Origin: WTGU01 sp965242855
GTDB lineage: Bacteria > Pseudomonadota > Alphaproteobacteria > UBA828
Assembly: GCA_965242855.1 (NCBI GenBank)
Contig: OZ251509.1
Location: forward strand, 682,001 to 746,000
Direction: 5' to 3'
Length of the DNA stretch: 64,000 bases
The stretch's first letter is position 1. Each line of letters starts with the position of its first letter. Below, piece after piece: positions 17,860 to 30,373 of the stretch. Made by a program: the position numbers and the translations under genes. The notes under the pieces were generated by a model, which saw only the letters and a program-made list of their open reading frames with translations, searched no databases and was not told the origin of the DNA.

Positions 17860-18564
17860 ATGCACGACGACACGGAACGGCCGGCGCCCGCCGGCGCGGA
17901 CGCGGGCGACTCCCCGAACGCCGCCGGGGAAGCCGACGCGGCGGACGAGGCGCGCGCGCGCGAAGCGGCGCCGGAAGGCGATGAAGGCGGCGGAGACGAG
18001 GAGCCGGAAGGCGACGGCGGAGAGGAGCCGGAGGCGGACGAGGCGCCCGACGGCGAAGCCGGGCTCAAGGACCAGCTCCTCCGCGCCCTCGCCGAGGCCG
18101 AGAACGCGCGGCGGCGGGCCCGGAGGGACGTCGAGGAGGCGCGCGCCTATGCGATCTCGCGCTTCGCCCAGGATCTGCTCGGCGTCGCCGACAATCTGGG
18201 CCGCGCCCTGGAGAGCATCCCCGCCGAGCGGCGCGCGGACGACGAAGCCGTGAAGGCCATCGCCGACGGCATCGAGATGACGGCGCGGGAGCTGGAGTCC
18301 GTCCTCGGGCGGCACGGCATCACCCGGATCGACCCGCTCGGCGAGACGTTCGACTACAACCTGCATCAGGCGCTGTTCGAGACCGCAAACACCGACGCGC
18401 CCGACGGCACCGTGGTGCAGGTGGCCCAGGTCGGCTACAGGATCGGCGACCGCTTGCTGCGCGCGGCCATGGTCGGGGTGGCCAAGGGCGGCGCGGCGCC
18501 TGCACCCGGCGAGGCGGCGGGCGACGGGCCGCTCTCCGGCGCGCCGGAGAGCGGCCCGTCGTGA
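17860..18564 (+). CDS. grpE: Nucleotide exchange factor GrpE
   Basis: Protein of 234 residues with a long acidic, low-complexity N-terminus (about 1-65) followed by the conserved core: LKDQLLRALAEAENARRRARRD coiled coil, then DPLGETFDYNLHQALFE and GYRIGDRLLRAAMVGVAKG. It releases ADP from DnaK. An AAGAAGGAGG stands directly before the ATG. The last codons are part of a 40-bp perfect palindrome (18522-18561) ending at the stop codon. That is unusual for coding sequence and suggests a hairpin in the mRNA between grpE and dnaK. Confidence 0.96.
   Translation: MHDDTERPAPAGADAGDSPNAAGEADAADEARAREAAPEGDEGGGDEEPEGDGGEEPEADEAPDGEAGLKDQLLRALAEAENARRRARRDVEEARAYAISRFAQDLLGVADNLGRALESIPAERRADDEAVKAIADGIEMTARELESVLGRHGITRIDPLGETFDYNLHQALFETANTDAPDGTVVQVAQVGYRIGDRLLRAAMVGVAKGGAAPAPGEAAGDGPLSGAPESGPS
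18522..18561. terminator. 40-bp perfect palindrome at the grpE 3' end
   Basis: Two 20-base arms without a loop; the outer ten bases are CGACGGGCCG and the centre is CCGGCGCGCCGG. It covers the last 13 codons of grpE and ends one base before the TGA. No T-run follows, so it is not a classic intrinsic terminator. It could weaken read-through into dnaK, block a 3' exonuclease, or bind a dimeric protein. Confidence 0.6.
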
Positions 18565-18583
18565 CGGCGGGCGGCAACGCGCG

Positions 18584-18611
18584 CTTGCGACACGGGATTC
18601 CGCCCCCATAT
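18584..18611 (+). promoter_or_regulatory. dnaK: Candidate sigma-32 (heat shock) promoter for dnaK
   Basis: CTTGCGA (18584-18590), 13 bases, then CCCCATAT (18604-18611). This fits the heat-shock consensus CTTGAAA...CCCCATNT in both elements and spacing. It lies in the grpE-dnaK gap, just after the palindrome, and leaves a leader of about 120 bases. Confidence 0.6.
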
Positions 18612-18739
18612 TAGCGGTGCATTCGACGGACGCCCTCGCGGGCGGGGCAACACGGGGCGCGAAACGACGCATCGCGTGCGAAGCACGCGCAAACGAACGG
18701 CACGCGATCGTTCGGGCCCGCTGACGACAAGGGCGAGAC

Positions 18740-20674
<1,935 letters not shown>

Positions 20675-20743
20675 GGGAGCGGGGCGAAGCGCCGCCCGCG
20701 GGACGGGCCGCCGCCGCGCATCCGCCGGCCGGATCGACGAACC

Positions 20744-21880
20744 ATGGCCAAGGCCGACTACTACGAGCTCCTCGGCGCCTCGCGCGACGCCAGCGCCGAG
20801 GCGCTCAAGAAGGCCTATCGCGAGCGCGCGATGGCCTACCATCCCGACCGCAACCCGGACGACAAGGAAGCCGAGAGGAAGTTCAAGGAAATATCGGAGG
20901 CTTACGGCGTGCTCTCCGACGCGGAGAAACGCGCCGCCTACGACCGCTTCGGCCATGCCGCCTTCGAGGGCCGCGGCGCCGGCCCGGGCCCCGGGGATTT
21001 CGACTTCCGCTCGAGCTTCGCCGACGTGTTCGACGACCTGTTCGGCGAGTTCATGGGCGGCGGCCGGCGCGGCGGGAGGCGCGAGGCCGCCCGCGGCGCG
21101 GACCTCCGCTACAACATGGAGATCACCCTGGAGGAGGCCTTCGCCGGCAAACAGGCGAAGATCCGCGTCCCCGGCACGGTCGCCTGCGACTCCTGCGGCG
21201 GCGGCGGCGCCCGCGCCGGGACCAGGCCCACCGCCTGCGGGACCTGCGGCGGCGCGGGCAAGGTGCGGGCGCAACAGGGCTTCTTCACCATCGAGCGGAC
21301 CTGCCCGACATGCCGGGGCGGCGGCCAGGTCATCGCCGACCCATGCCCCGACTGCCGCGGCGCCGGGCGCATGCAGAAGGAAAAGTCGCTCTCGGTGAAC
21401 GTCCCGCCGGGAGTCGAGGACGGCACCCGCATCCGGCTCGCCGGGGAGGGCGAGGCCGGCGCGCGCGGCGCGCCTGCGGGCGACCTCTACATCTTCCTCT
21501 CGGTCAGCCCGCACCGCATCTTCCAGCGCGACGCGATGCACGTCCATTGTCAGGTCCCCATCCCGATGACGACGGCGGCGCTCGGCGGTGCCGTCGAGGT
21601 GCCGACCGTGGGCGGCGGCCGCGCCCGGGTCACCGTGCCGGCGGGGACCCAGTCGGGCCACCAGTTCCGGCTGCGCGGCAAGGGGATGCCGGCGCTGCGC
21701 GGCGCCGGCCACGGGGACATGTACATCGAGGTCGCGGTCGAGACTCCGGTCAATCTCGACAAGCGCCAGAAGGAGCTGCTCAAGCAGTTCGAGCGGCAGG
21801 GCGGTTCCCGCTCGACCAGCCCGCAGTCCGACGGGTTCTTCGCCAAGGTGAAGGACATCTGGGAAGACCTGCGGGACTGA
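20744..21880 (+). CDS. dnaJ: Co-chaperone DnaJ (Hsp40)
   Basis: Protein of 378 residues with an N-terminal J domain (YYELLGASRDASAEALKKAY; HPD in YHPDRNPD), a G/F-rich linker (about 70-115), four zinc-binding CxxCxGxG repeats (CDSCGGGG, CGTCGGAG, CPTCRGGG, CPDCRGAG) and two C-terminal beta domains. It stimulates the DnaK ATPase and hands over substrates. It lies 69 bases after dnaK and is probably co-transcribed with it. All expected motifs are intact. Confidence 0.98.
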   Translation: MAKADYYELLGASRDASAEALKKAYRERAMAYHPDRNPDDKEAERKFKEISEAYGVLSDAEKRAAYDRFGHAAFEGRGAGPGPGDFDFRSSFADVFDDLFGEFMGGGRRGGRREAARGADLRYNMEITLEEAFAGKQAKIRVPGTVACDSCGGGGARAGTRPTACGTCGGAGKVRAQQGFFTIERTCPTCRGGGQVIADPCPDCRGAGRMQKEKSLSVNVPPGVEDGTRIRLAGEGEAGARGAPAGDLYIFLSVSPHRIFQRDAMHVHCQVPIPMTTAALGGAVEVPTVGGGRARVTVPAGTQSGHQFRLRGKGMPALRGAGHGDMYIEVAVETPVNLDKRQKELLKQFERQGGSRSTSPQSDGFFAKVKDIWEDLRD

Positions 21881-21913
21881 ACGCCGGGCGGCCCGCGTTC
21901 GGGGGAGGCGGCG

Positions 21914-22717
21914 GTGATCGGGGTCGGCATTCCGGGGGCGGCGGGGCGCATGGGAACGGCGCTCGCGCGCGAGGCCGCCGAAAGCGACGACTGCCGCGTG
22001 GTCGCGGCGACGGAGGCGCCGGGCCATCCCGCGATCGGGCAGGATTGCGGGACGCTCGCGGGAATCGGACCGCTCGGCGTGGCGGTGGGTGCCGATGCGG
22101 GCGCCATGTTCCGGGCGGCCGACGCGGTGCTCGACTTCACCCTCCCGTCCGCGGCGGCCGGCCATGCCGCGCTCGCCGCGCAGGCGGGGACGACGCTGGT
22201 CGTCGGCACCACCGGCCTCGGCGCGGCCGAGCGGGCGGCGCTGGAGGCGGCCGCGGCGCGGGCCGTCGTCGTCCAGGCGCCCAACATGAGCCTCTGCGTC
22301 AATCTGTTGATGCGCCTGACCGAGCAGGTGGCCGGCCTGCTCGATGCGGACTACGACATCGAGATCGTCGAGATGCACCACCGCCACAAGATCGACGCGC
22401 CGTCGGGCACCGCGCTCGGGCTCGGCCGGGCGGCGGCGCGCGGCCGCGGCGTGGCGCTCGACGAAGTGGCGCGGCGCGGGCGCGATGGCGCGACCGGCGC
22501 CCGGCCCAGGGGCGAGATCGGCTTCGCGGCGCTTCGCGGCGGCGACGTGGTGGGCGACCACAGCGTCGTCTTCGCCGCCGACGGGGAGCGTCTGGAACTG
22601 ACCCACCGCGCCGCGAGCCGCCGGACCTACGCCCGGGGCGCGCTCCGCGCCGCCCGCTGGGCGCGGACGCAACGGCCCGGCTTCTACGCCATGGCGGACG
22701 TCCTCGGCCCCGCCTGA
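21914..22717 (+). CDS. dapB: 4-hydroxy-tetrahydrodipicolinate reductase
   Basis: Enzyme of 267 residues in the diaminopimelate/lysine pathway, reducing hydroxy-tetrahydrodipicolinate with NAD(P)H. The Rossmann motif GIPGAAGRMG (5-14) and the substrate motif EMHHRHKIDAPSGTAL with its catalytic histidines are present. The start is the GTG at 21914 after GGGGGAGGCG. It lies 33 bases after dnaJ on the same strand; a dnaJ-dapB neighbourhood occurs in other alphaproteobacteria. It converges with the DUF2244 gene, with only 14 bases between the stops. Confidence 0.97.
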   Translation: MIGVGIPGAAGRMGTALAREAAESDDCRVVAATEAPGHPAIGQDCGTLAGIGPLGVAVGADAGAMFRAADAVLDFTLPSAAAGHAALAAQAGTTLVVGTTGLGAAERAALEAAAARAVVVQAPNMSLCVNLLMRLTEQVAGLLDADYDIEIVEMHHRHKIDAPSGTALGLGRAAARGRGVALDEVARRGRDGATGARPRGEIGFAALRGGDVVGDHSVVFAADGERLELTHRAASRRTYARGALRAARWARTQRPGFYAMADVLGPA

Positions 22718-22731
22718 TCGGCGGGCGTGCC

Positions 22732-23280
22732 TCAGCGGCGAACGGGGCCGGCCGTCGTGTCCGCTCCGGCGCGGCCGCACCGGGCCTCTTCGCTCCCCGG
22801 TGCCCGGTTGGCTTCGGCGAGGGCGTCGCGCAGCGCGCGGACCAGACTCTCCCGCTCCTCCGGCGCCAGGAAGGCGCCGATCGTCAACGAGGCGCCGTGC
22901 GACGAAAGCACGATCCCGCCGGGACGCGCCGCCGGCGCCTCGAGCGAGACGCGGAGCCAGCACGGGGCGAAGCGCCATTCGGCGGCGTTCCCGCCGGGCG
23001 CGAGGCGCCGGACCACCACCGAATCGCGGGCGATGCGCACCGTCTCCCGCAGGCGGCCCGAGCGGTCGCTGAGCCGGAGGGCCAGCCAGAGCAGCGCGAC
23101 GTCGAGGCCGAAGAAGCCGAGCACCGGCCAGGCGCCCTGCAGTACGAAGTGGGCGCCGAGGCCGACACTGACGACGACCGCGCCGGCCATGACCGCGCGA
23201 AAGCCCGCCCGCCCGAGCGAGCGGTTCGGCGCGAGCACCGCGTCGAAGATGGCGGGACCGTGGGGCGCATCGCGTTCCAT
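22732..23280 (-). CDS. DUF2244 membrane protein
   Basis: Protein of 182 residues with FDAVLAPNRSLGRAGFRAVM at the start, then two adjacent membrane segments (AVVVSVGLGAHFVLQGAW and VLGFFGLDVALLWLALRLSD) and a soluble C-terminal domain. This is the layout of DUF2244 proteins of alphaproteobacteria, whose function is unknown. The ATG at 23280 is preferred because PNRSL is the first conserved motif; the frame is open further upstream. Neighbours give no hint of its role. Confidence 0.8.
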   Translation of the reverse strand: MERDAPHGPAIFDAVLAPNRSLGRAGFRAVMAGAVVVSVGLGAHFVLQGAWPVLGFFGLDVALLWLALRLSDRSGRLRETVRIARDSVVVRRLAPGGNAAEWRFAPCWLRVSLEAPAARPGGIVLSSHGASLTIGAFLAPEERESLVRALRDALAEANRAPGSEEARCGRAGADTTAGPVRR

Positions 23281-23424
23281 GCGGCGACGATAGAGCGGGG
23301 TGCCCTCGCGTTGAAGGGCCTTCCGCGCGTCGGCGCGGGCGGTGCGGCGCGCCTCTCCCGGGAACGCGAGTGCAATTGAACAACGTGGCAATGGCGAGAG
23401 TATGATCCGGCGTTCTGAATGCTC

Positions 23425-24966
23425 TCACGTCTTGATATTGCGGAGATGCTTCCCCACATGTGCAATGATCATTTTTTCCTTTTTTCGATCGAAAATGAAA
23501 TGAATCGAGGCGCAAGAATTGTGATCTCCAGAACCGATTGTGATGTGCGGTTCAAACAGCTTCTTGGCATTATCGTACTTAAACTCATAATCTTCACGAA
23601 ATTTTCCACGAGTTGTTTTCGAAATATGCATACTGCTCCGTTTTCCCCAGCCGCGATCTCGCAGATGTTGCAGGATGTCTCCGCTGCTGTGTTGTTCTCG
23701 TCCATCGTCGACGAACTCATCAAGGTCTTTCAGCGCCTTATAGATATCGTAGGGCCTTTGGAATGGGCTGCGTTTTGCCGACGAGTAGGCAGTAGGGAGA
23801 AACTCCGAGTTACGTGTATTCTTGGCTGCTTGGCTTACAGCTTCATGGACGGATGACACCTGAATCTCATCATCTTTAGCCACTCCTATGGGTTCAACAG
23901 ATATTGGATCGGAAATATGAATCTGCTGCTTGGCTCGAAGGTTTTCATTTTCCGCCTCAAGCTCGCGTATCCTGTCTTGTGCTTCATCCAGTTGATTCAG
24001 GGCGTGATCATACTCTTTCAACCACTCAGAAAAATCATCTTCAGCTGCGGCTTTTATCTCGTCGAGTTGTCTCTGGCGTTCGACAGATTCTGCAGTTCGT
24101 ATAACATCCACAATCTTCCGATCAGGGACGTAACGGAAAGCCGCAACCGCAAAAACCGTGCGCTCAATCGCTTGACTCGCCACTGTGACGCCGATTTGCT
24201 CGATCCAGGCTCCCAAAAACAAGCGGTGATTGCGCGGGTCTGAGCGTTTTGAGAAACCGGGCCAATAGACTCTAGCCGCTCCATTGAAACAGGAAAGCTG
24301 TCTTCCGATCTCGTCCGTAAAATCCCAGATAATTTCCGGATCTCTAATCTGTACCACGATTGCAACACCTGCAAGGTTTTTGGCCAATCGGCTCGCATCA
24401 ATCGCGTTCTGCTCGCCACGTGCGTAAGGCGAAAGCAGAATTACAGGGATCCGCCTATGTTCAGTTTTCAGAAGATCGAGAAGATCATCTAACTCATTTC
24501 TGTCAAGCACATAGGGTGTAGCTTGAATCCAAATCTTGTTGATGTGCTGGGGTATTTTTGCGCATATCTCACGAATTACGCGAGGGGAACCGAGATGTAA
24601 ACGTGGGGGTATCAGGTTGTACTCCACGGACTCGATGGATATTATGTGCTCAACGCCACAGCGATTCTCGAACTGACCCACACGAACTTCGTTAAACCAG
24701 CGTAGCCCATTATCATTATCATCAGGAAAAAACCAATGAATTCGAGTTACCTTCCCAGATTCAATTTCATACACTGTCGATGATAGACTGTGTCGATTGG
24801 GCAAATCACTGGCTTCGGAAGTGTGAGAAGGATCAAAGACGAAATTATCAATTCCACGACGGTCCCTGTAATGGGATACGAGCCAATCTTGGTAGTTGTC
24901 AACGACCTCATCCAGACCGGATTCAGCCGAGAATTCAAATTTGCATGCATAGACGAGGCGGGCCAT
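23425..24966 (-). CDS. AT-rich orphan protein with a coiled coil, unknown function
   Basis: A 513-residue protein whose base composition is clearly more A/T-rich than all its neighbours, with many AAA, ATT and TTT codons, indicating transfer. N-terminal region (1-290): mixed alpha/beta, with IPVILLSPYARGE and ARVYWPGFSKRSDPRNHRL, which I recall only as a recurring segment in large uncharacterised proteins. Middle (about 295-350): strongly charged coiled coil (LDEAQDRIRELEAENENLRA). C-terminus (about 420-513): a compact domain ending HITIGSGDHNSCASIHFIFD and IIAHVGKHLRN. No enzyme motif recognised. The start could also be a GTG at 24978. A lone insertion between DUF2244 and the amidase; a sensor or defence protein is possible but unproven. 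Confidence 0.75.
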   Translation of the reverse strand: MARLVYACKFEFSAESGLDEVVDNYQDWLVSHYRDRRGIDNFVFDPSHTSEASDLPNRHSLSSTVYEIESGKVTRIHWFFPDDNDNGLRWFNEVRVGQFENRCGVEHIISIESVEYNLIPPRLHLGSPRVIREICAKIPQHINKIWIQATPYVLDRNELDDLLDLLKTEHRRIPVILLSPYARGEQNAIDASRLAKNLAGVAIVVQIRDPEIIWDFTDEIGRQLSCFNGAARVYWPGFSKRSDPRNHRLFLGAWIEQIGVTVASQAIERTVFAVAAFRYVPDRKIVDVIRTAESVERQRQLDEIKAAAEDDFSEWLKEYDHALNQLDEAQDRIRELEAENENLRAKQQIHISDPISVEPIGVAKDDEIQVSSVHEAVSQAAKNTRNSEFLPTAYSSAKRSPFQRPYDIYKALKDLDEFVDDGREQHSSGDILQHLRDRGWGKRSSMHISKTTRGKFREDYEFKYDNAKKLFEPHITIGSGDHNSCASIHFIFDRKKEKMIIAHVGKHLRNIKT

Positions 24967-25020
24967 CCTGTACCCCACTCACACCGCTAGGGTCCGTCGC
25001 TGCTGTTCCTGCCTGCTTGA

Positions 25021-25040
25021 GGCCGAAGGAGCCTTCGGCC
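25021..25040. terminator. Hairpin between amidase and AT-rich gene
   Basis: GGCCGAAG, GAGC loop, CTTCGGCC. On the plus strand it is followed by ATTATATCTT. It lies just upstream of the AT-rich gene, between the ends of two minus-strand genes, so it could terminate amidase transcription. No clear T-run follows on the minus strand. Confidence 0.35.
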
Positions 25041-25056
25041 ATTATATCTTCAGCGG

Positions 25057-25069
25057 TGACACTGTGTCA
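25057..25069. promoter_or_regulatory. Operator-like palindrome upstream of the AT-rich gene
   Basis: TGACAC, one base, GTGTCA: a perfect 6-bp inverted repeat about 90 bases before the start of the AT-rich gene. It could bind a dimeric regulator or mark the edge of the insertion. No more can be said. Confidence 0.3.
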
Positions 25070-25096
25070 AACTGCGCTTGGTAGGTTTGGCGGTGT

Positions 25097-26539
25097 TCAC
25101 GCGACCAGCGGCGGCCAGCGGTCGCGCCAGGGGCGGGCGGCCTCGAAGGCGGCGGCGGCGCGGAGCACCGTGGGGTCGTCGAGATGGCGGCCCGCGATCT
25201 GGAGGCCGACGGGCAGGCCGTCCGCCGTCCAGCCGGCGGGGACGCTCGCGGCGGGCTGGCCCGTCATGTTCATGGGGAAGGTGAAGGCGAGCCACGCGAA
25301 GGGCGGGACCATGCGCCCTTCGATGATCTCCGGCCCCTGCGTGTAGAGCCCGAAAGGCGGGCAGGCGAGGGTCGGCGTGAGCAGGAAATCGTATCGGCGC
25401 ATGAACCGCCACATCCGGTTGACGAGCGCCTTGCGCCCCGTCACGGCATTCGTCAGGTCTTCCGCCGTCCAAGGACGGGTGACGAAATCGACGAGATGGG
25501 GAGTCATCCGGTCGCCGTGTTCCGCGACCAGCCGGCGCATCCCGGCCAGGTCCGTTTCCGCCGCGACGAGGCCCCAGAACGCGGCGTAGGGGTCGTCCCA
25601 ACCGGGGTCCGCCTCCTCGATGACGCAACCGAGATCGCGCTCGAACACCGCCGCCGCCTCGCCCACGATGCGGCGCACCTCGGGATCCACCGCGGCATAG
25701 CCCCAGTCGGCGCTGTAGGCCACGCGGCACCCCGCCAGATCGCCGGCGGCGCTGGCGCACCAGTCGAAATCGGCGGCGGGGAGGGAATGGCGGTCGCGGT
25801 CGTCGGGGCCGGCCATGACGGAGAGCATCAGCGCGGCGTCGGCGACGGTGCGGGCGAGCGGCCCGATATGCTCGATGCCCTCCCAGCTCGAGACGCCAGG
25901 GTAGCGCTCGTCGCGGCAGCCCGGATAGAGCGGCACGCGCCCCATGGACGCCTTGATCCCGACCAGGCCGCAGAACGAGGCCGGGATGCGCACGGAGCCG
26001 CCGCCGTCGCTGCCCACCGCGAGCGGCCCCATCCCGGCGGCGACGGCGGCGCCCGAGCCGGCGCTCGAACCGCCCGGCGTGCACTCCGGATTCCAGGGAT
26101 TGCGCGTCGCTTCGAACACCGGGTTGTGGCTCGTGCCGCTGTAGCCGAACTCGGGGACGTTGGTCTTGCCCAGGATCACGGCACCGGCCGCCTTCAGGCG
26201 TTCGACCGCCACGTCGTCTTCCTCCGGCACGAACCCCTCATAGGCGACCGACCCGGAGACGGTCGGCAGGTCCTTCGTGCAGACGAGATCCTTCACGCCG
26301 ACCGGGACGCCGGCCAGCGGCCCCGGATCTTCGCCCGCCGCGACTGTGGCGTCGACGCGGCGCGCGGCCGCGCGGGCGTCATCGGGCGCCGGCGTGCAGA
26401 AGGCGTGCAAACGGGGCTCCACCCGCTCCATGTGGGCGATGACCGCCTCGGTCACCTCGACGGCCGAAAGATCCTTGCCGCGCACCCGCGCCGCCACCGT
26501 CGCGGCGTCCATGCGGCAAAGCGCGCTCGCTTTCGTCAT
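25097..26539 (-). CDS. Amidase signature family hydrolase
   Basis: A 480-residue amidase with the Ser-cisSer-Lys triad: lysine in GVPVGVKDLVCTK, cis-serine and neighbours in TPGGSSAGSGAAVAAGMGP, nucleophile serine in VGSDGGGSVRIPA. Members include GatA, indoleacetamide hydrolase and 6-aminohexanoate hydrolase. This one lacks GatB/GatC neighbours, so it is not the tRNA amidotransferase. Substrate cannot be read from sequence. Divergent from rpoZ. No signal peptide, so cytoplasmic. Confidence 0.88.
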   Translation of the reverse strand: MTKASALCRMDAATVAARVRGKDLSAVEVTEAVIAHMERVEPRLHAFCTPAPDDARAAARRVDATVAAGEDPGPLAGVPVGVKDLVCTKDLPTVSGSVAYEGFVPEEDDVAVERLKAAGAVILGKTNVPEFGYSGTSHNPVFEATRNPWNPECTPGGSSAGSGAAVAAGMGPLAVGSDGGGSVRIPASFCGLVGIKASMGRVPLYPGCRDERYPGVSSWEGIEHIGPLARTVADAALMLSVMAGPDDRDRHSLPAADFDWCASAAGDLAGCRVAYSADWGYAAVDPEVRRIVGEAAAVFERDLGCVIEEADPGWDDPYAAFWGLVAAETDLAGMRRLVAEHGDRMTPHLVDFVTRPWTAEDLTNAVTGRKALVNRMWRFMRRYDFLLTPTLACPPFGLYTQGPEIIEGRMVPPFAWLAFTFPMNMTGQPAASVPAGWTADGLPVGLQIAGRHLDDPTVLRAAAAFEAARPWRDRWPPLVA

Positions 26540-26659
26540 TCGCCAGCCCCCTTTCGGCGCGGGCCTCGCGTGGTCGGGGCAGGCCCCACTCCGACGCTTT
26601 CCCCCGTCGAAATCAAGAATGAAAGCGCGGCCGCGCGCAAGCCGGGCGGCGACAAACCC

Positions 26660-26688
26660 TTGCGCCGGGCCGGCGCGGGGGATAGGTT
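26660..26688 (+). promoter_or_regulatory. Candidate sigma-70 promoter for rpoZ-rsh
   Basis: TTGCGC (26660-26665), 17 bases, TAGGTT (26683-26688), about 50 bases before rpoZ. The -35 hexamer and spacer are identical to the candidate in front of acnA. Confidence 0.4.
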
Positions 26689-26736
26689 GGCTTTCGCGGC
26701 GGGCCGGGGGCGGCCGGCGAAGGAGGAGGCGGGCGC

Positions 26737-27141
26737 ATGGCGCGGGTGACGGTCGAAGATTGCGTCGAAAAGGTTCCGAACCGGTTCGAGCTCGTGCTGC
26801 TCGCGGCGCAGCGGGCGCGCGACATACGCTCCGGGGCGGAGCTGACGGTGGAGCGCGACAACGACAAGAACGCCGTGATCGCGCTTCGCGAGATCGCCGA
26901 GGAGACCGTCGAGCTCGAAACCCTGCGCCACGCGCTCGAACACGGACGCGAGACGACCGATACCGAAGTGGACGAGCCGGACGAGGAAGCCCTGGCGGTG
27001 CTCGCGGCGGAAGCGGCGTGGGCCGGGGTGACCGGCCAGACGACGGGCGAGGAAGCGGGCGAAGAAGAGGCGCGAGCGGAGGACGCCGAGGGCGAACCGC
27101 CCGCTGCGCCCGAACGGTTGGAGACCGAGGAAGAGGCTTAG
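26737..27141 (+). CDS. rpoZ: RNA polymerase omega subunit
   Basis: Protein of 134 residues. The conserved core is MARVTVEDCVEKVPNRFELV, LLAAQRARDI and DNDKNAVIALREIAE; the C-terminal 50 residues are an acidic tail typical of alphaproteobacterial omega. It assists RNA polymerase assembly and is part of the (p)ppGpp binding site in proteobacteria. A strong GAAGGAGGAGG stands before the ATG. The (p)ppGpp synthetase/hydrolase follows 60 bases later, a common and functionally sensible pairing. Confidence 0.97.
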   Translation: MARVTVEDCVEKVPNRFELVLLAAQRARDIRSGAELTVERDNDKNAVIALREIAEETVELETLRHALEHGRETTDTEVDEPDEEALAVLAAEAAWAGVTGQTTGEEAGEEEARAEDAEGEPPAAPERLETEEEA

Positions 27142-27201
27142 CGGCGGGACGCCGGAGGACGCCTCGCGGGCTTCTCCCGCCGGCCGGCCGCGCGGGCGTT
27201 C

Positions 27202-29352
<2,151 letters not shown>

Positions 29353-29436
29353 GCCGGAGGCCGGGGCGGGGCGACTTCCCGCGCGCCGGCGTTTTCGCGT
29401 ACAATCCGCCCGACGACGGGGCTCGCGGGGGTGCCT

Positions 29437-29793
29437 ATGCAGATCGCCATCACCGGCCGGCATGTCGGCGTCAGCGACCGCTTTCGCGCGCAGGTCGAGA
29501 AGCGTCTGGAAGCGGCGGCCGGGAAGTTCTTCTCCACCGCCATCGACGCCCAGGCGGTCTTCGCGAAGGTGGCGCAGGTCATCGAAACCGACCTCACGAT
29601 CCACGTCGGCCACGGCATCCGGTTTCAGAGCCATGCCGCGGCGAGCGACATGACGGCGAGCTTCGGCATGGCCGCGGAGAGGCTCGAGAAACGCATGCGC
29701 CGACACAAGCGGAAGCTGCGCGACCATCACAAGGACGCGCGCGAGGCGCAGGCGCTGGAGAGAGCCCGGCCGGCGCCCGCGGCGACCGATTGA
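29437..29793 (+). CDS. hpf: Ribosome hibernation promoting factor, short form
   Basis: Protein of 118 residues starting MQIAITGRHVGVSDRFRAQV, with the basic end RMRRHKRKLRDHHKD typical of the HPF/YfiA N-terminal domain. It binds the 30S subunit and inactivates idle ribosomes. The C-terminal dimerisation domain of long HPF, usual in alphaproteobacteria, is absent; the frame ends after an alanine-rich tail. The ATG at 29437 is preferred over a GTG two codons upstream. It is followed 34 bases later by ptsN. The common neighbour rpoN is missing; rsh takes its place. Confidence 0.92.
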   Translation: MQIAITGRHVGVSDRFRAQVEKRLEAAAGKFFSTAIDAQAVFAKVAQVIETDLTIHVGHGIRFQSHAAASDMTASFGMAAERLEKRMRRHKRKLRDHHKDAREAQALERARPAPAATD

Positions 29794-29827
29794 GCGCCGC
29801 CGCGGCGGACGGGCCTCGAACCGGACG

Positions 29828-30283
29828 ATGGAGATCGCCGATCTGCTGCCGTTGAACGGAGTCGTGGATGGCCTGAAGGCGGGCAGCAAGAAGCAGGCCC
29901 TGCAGGAGCTCTCCACCGTCGCGGCGGCGCTGGCCGGGCAGCACGAGCGGGTCGTCTTCGACATCCTGCTCGAACGCGAGCGGCTGGGCTCGACGGGAGT
30001 GGGGGCGGGCGTCGCCATACCGCATGGCAAGCTGGCCGGGCTCGACCGCCTGTCGGCGGTATTCGCCCGCCTGCGCGAGCCGATCGAGTTCGACGCGATC
30101 GACGAACGGCCGGTGGATATCATCTTCCTCCTGCTCGCCCCGCAATCGGCGGGCGCGGACCACCTCAAGGCGCTCGCGCGCATCTCCCGCCTGCTTCGGG
30201 ATGAAAGCGTGTGCGACCGCCTGCGCGGCGCCGACGGTGCGGAGGCGCTCTACGCCGTCCTCACCGACCCGGCGGCGGCTTGA
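29828..30283 (+). CDS. ptsN: Nitrogen regulatory PTS protein EIIA-Ntr
   Basis: EIIA of the fructose/mannitol type, 151 residues, with the phosphorylatable histidine H66 in TGVGAGVAIPHGKL. The final acceptor of the nitrogen PTS; it regulates targets such as potassium transport, KdpD and Rsh in other bacteria rather than importing sugar. It lies in the cluster hpf-ptsN-hprK-EIIA-ptsH-ptsI, so the whole phosphorelay except GAF-containing EI-Ntr is encoded together. Confidence 0.96.
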   Translation: MEIADLLPLNGVVDGLKAGSKKQALQELSTVAAALAGQHERVVFDILLERERLGSTGVGAGVAIPHGKLAGLDRLSAVFARLREPIEFDAIDERPVDIIFLLLAPQSAGADHLKALARISRLLRDESVCDRLRGADGAEALYAVLTDPAAA

Positions 30284-30373
30284 CCCCCGGGGCGACCGCC
30301 TCCGGAGTTGTCGCTCGCGGCCCGCGCCCCACCGTCGATTGACAGACTCCCCCCCGCGCCCCACCTTCGGCCC

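Noticed and set aside
18523..18560. Classic rho-independent terminator of grpE
   Set aside because: The hairpin is perfect but no run of T follows, so it was kept only as a terminator-like palindrome of uncertain role.
16555..18739. CIRCE operator for HrcA
   Set aside because: No TTAGCACTC-N9-GAGTGCTAA-like inverted repeat was found before hrcA, grpE or dnaK; the TTAGC at about 18611 has no matching second arm.
25097..26539. GatA subunit of the tRNA amidotransferase
   Set aside because: gatB and gatC are not adjacent and the protein has features of general amidases.
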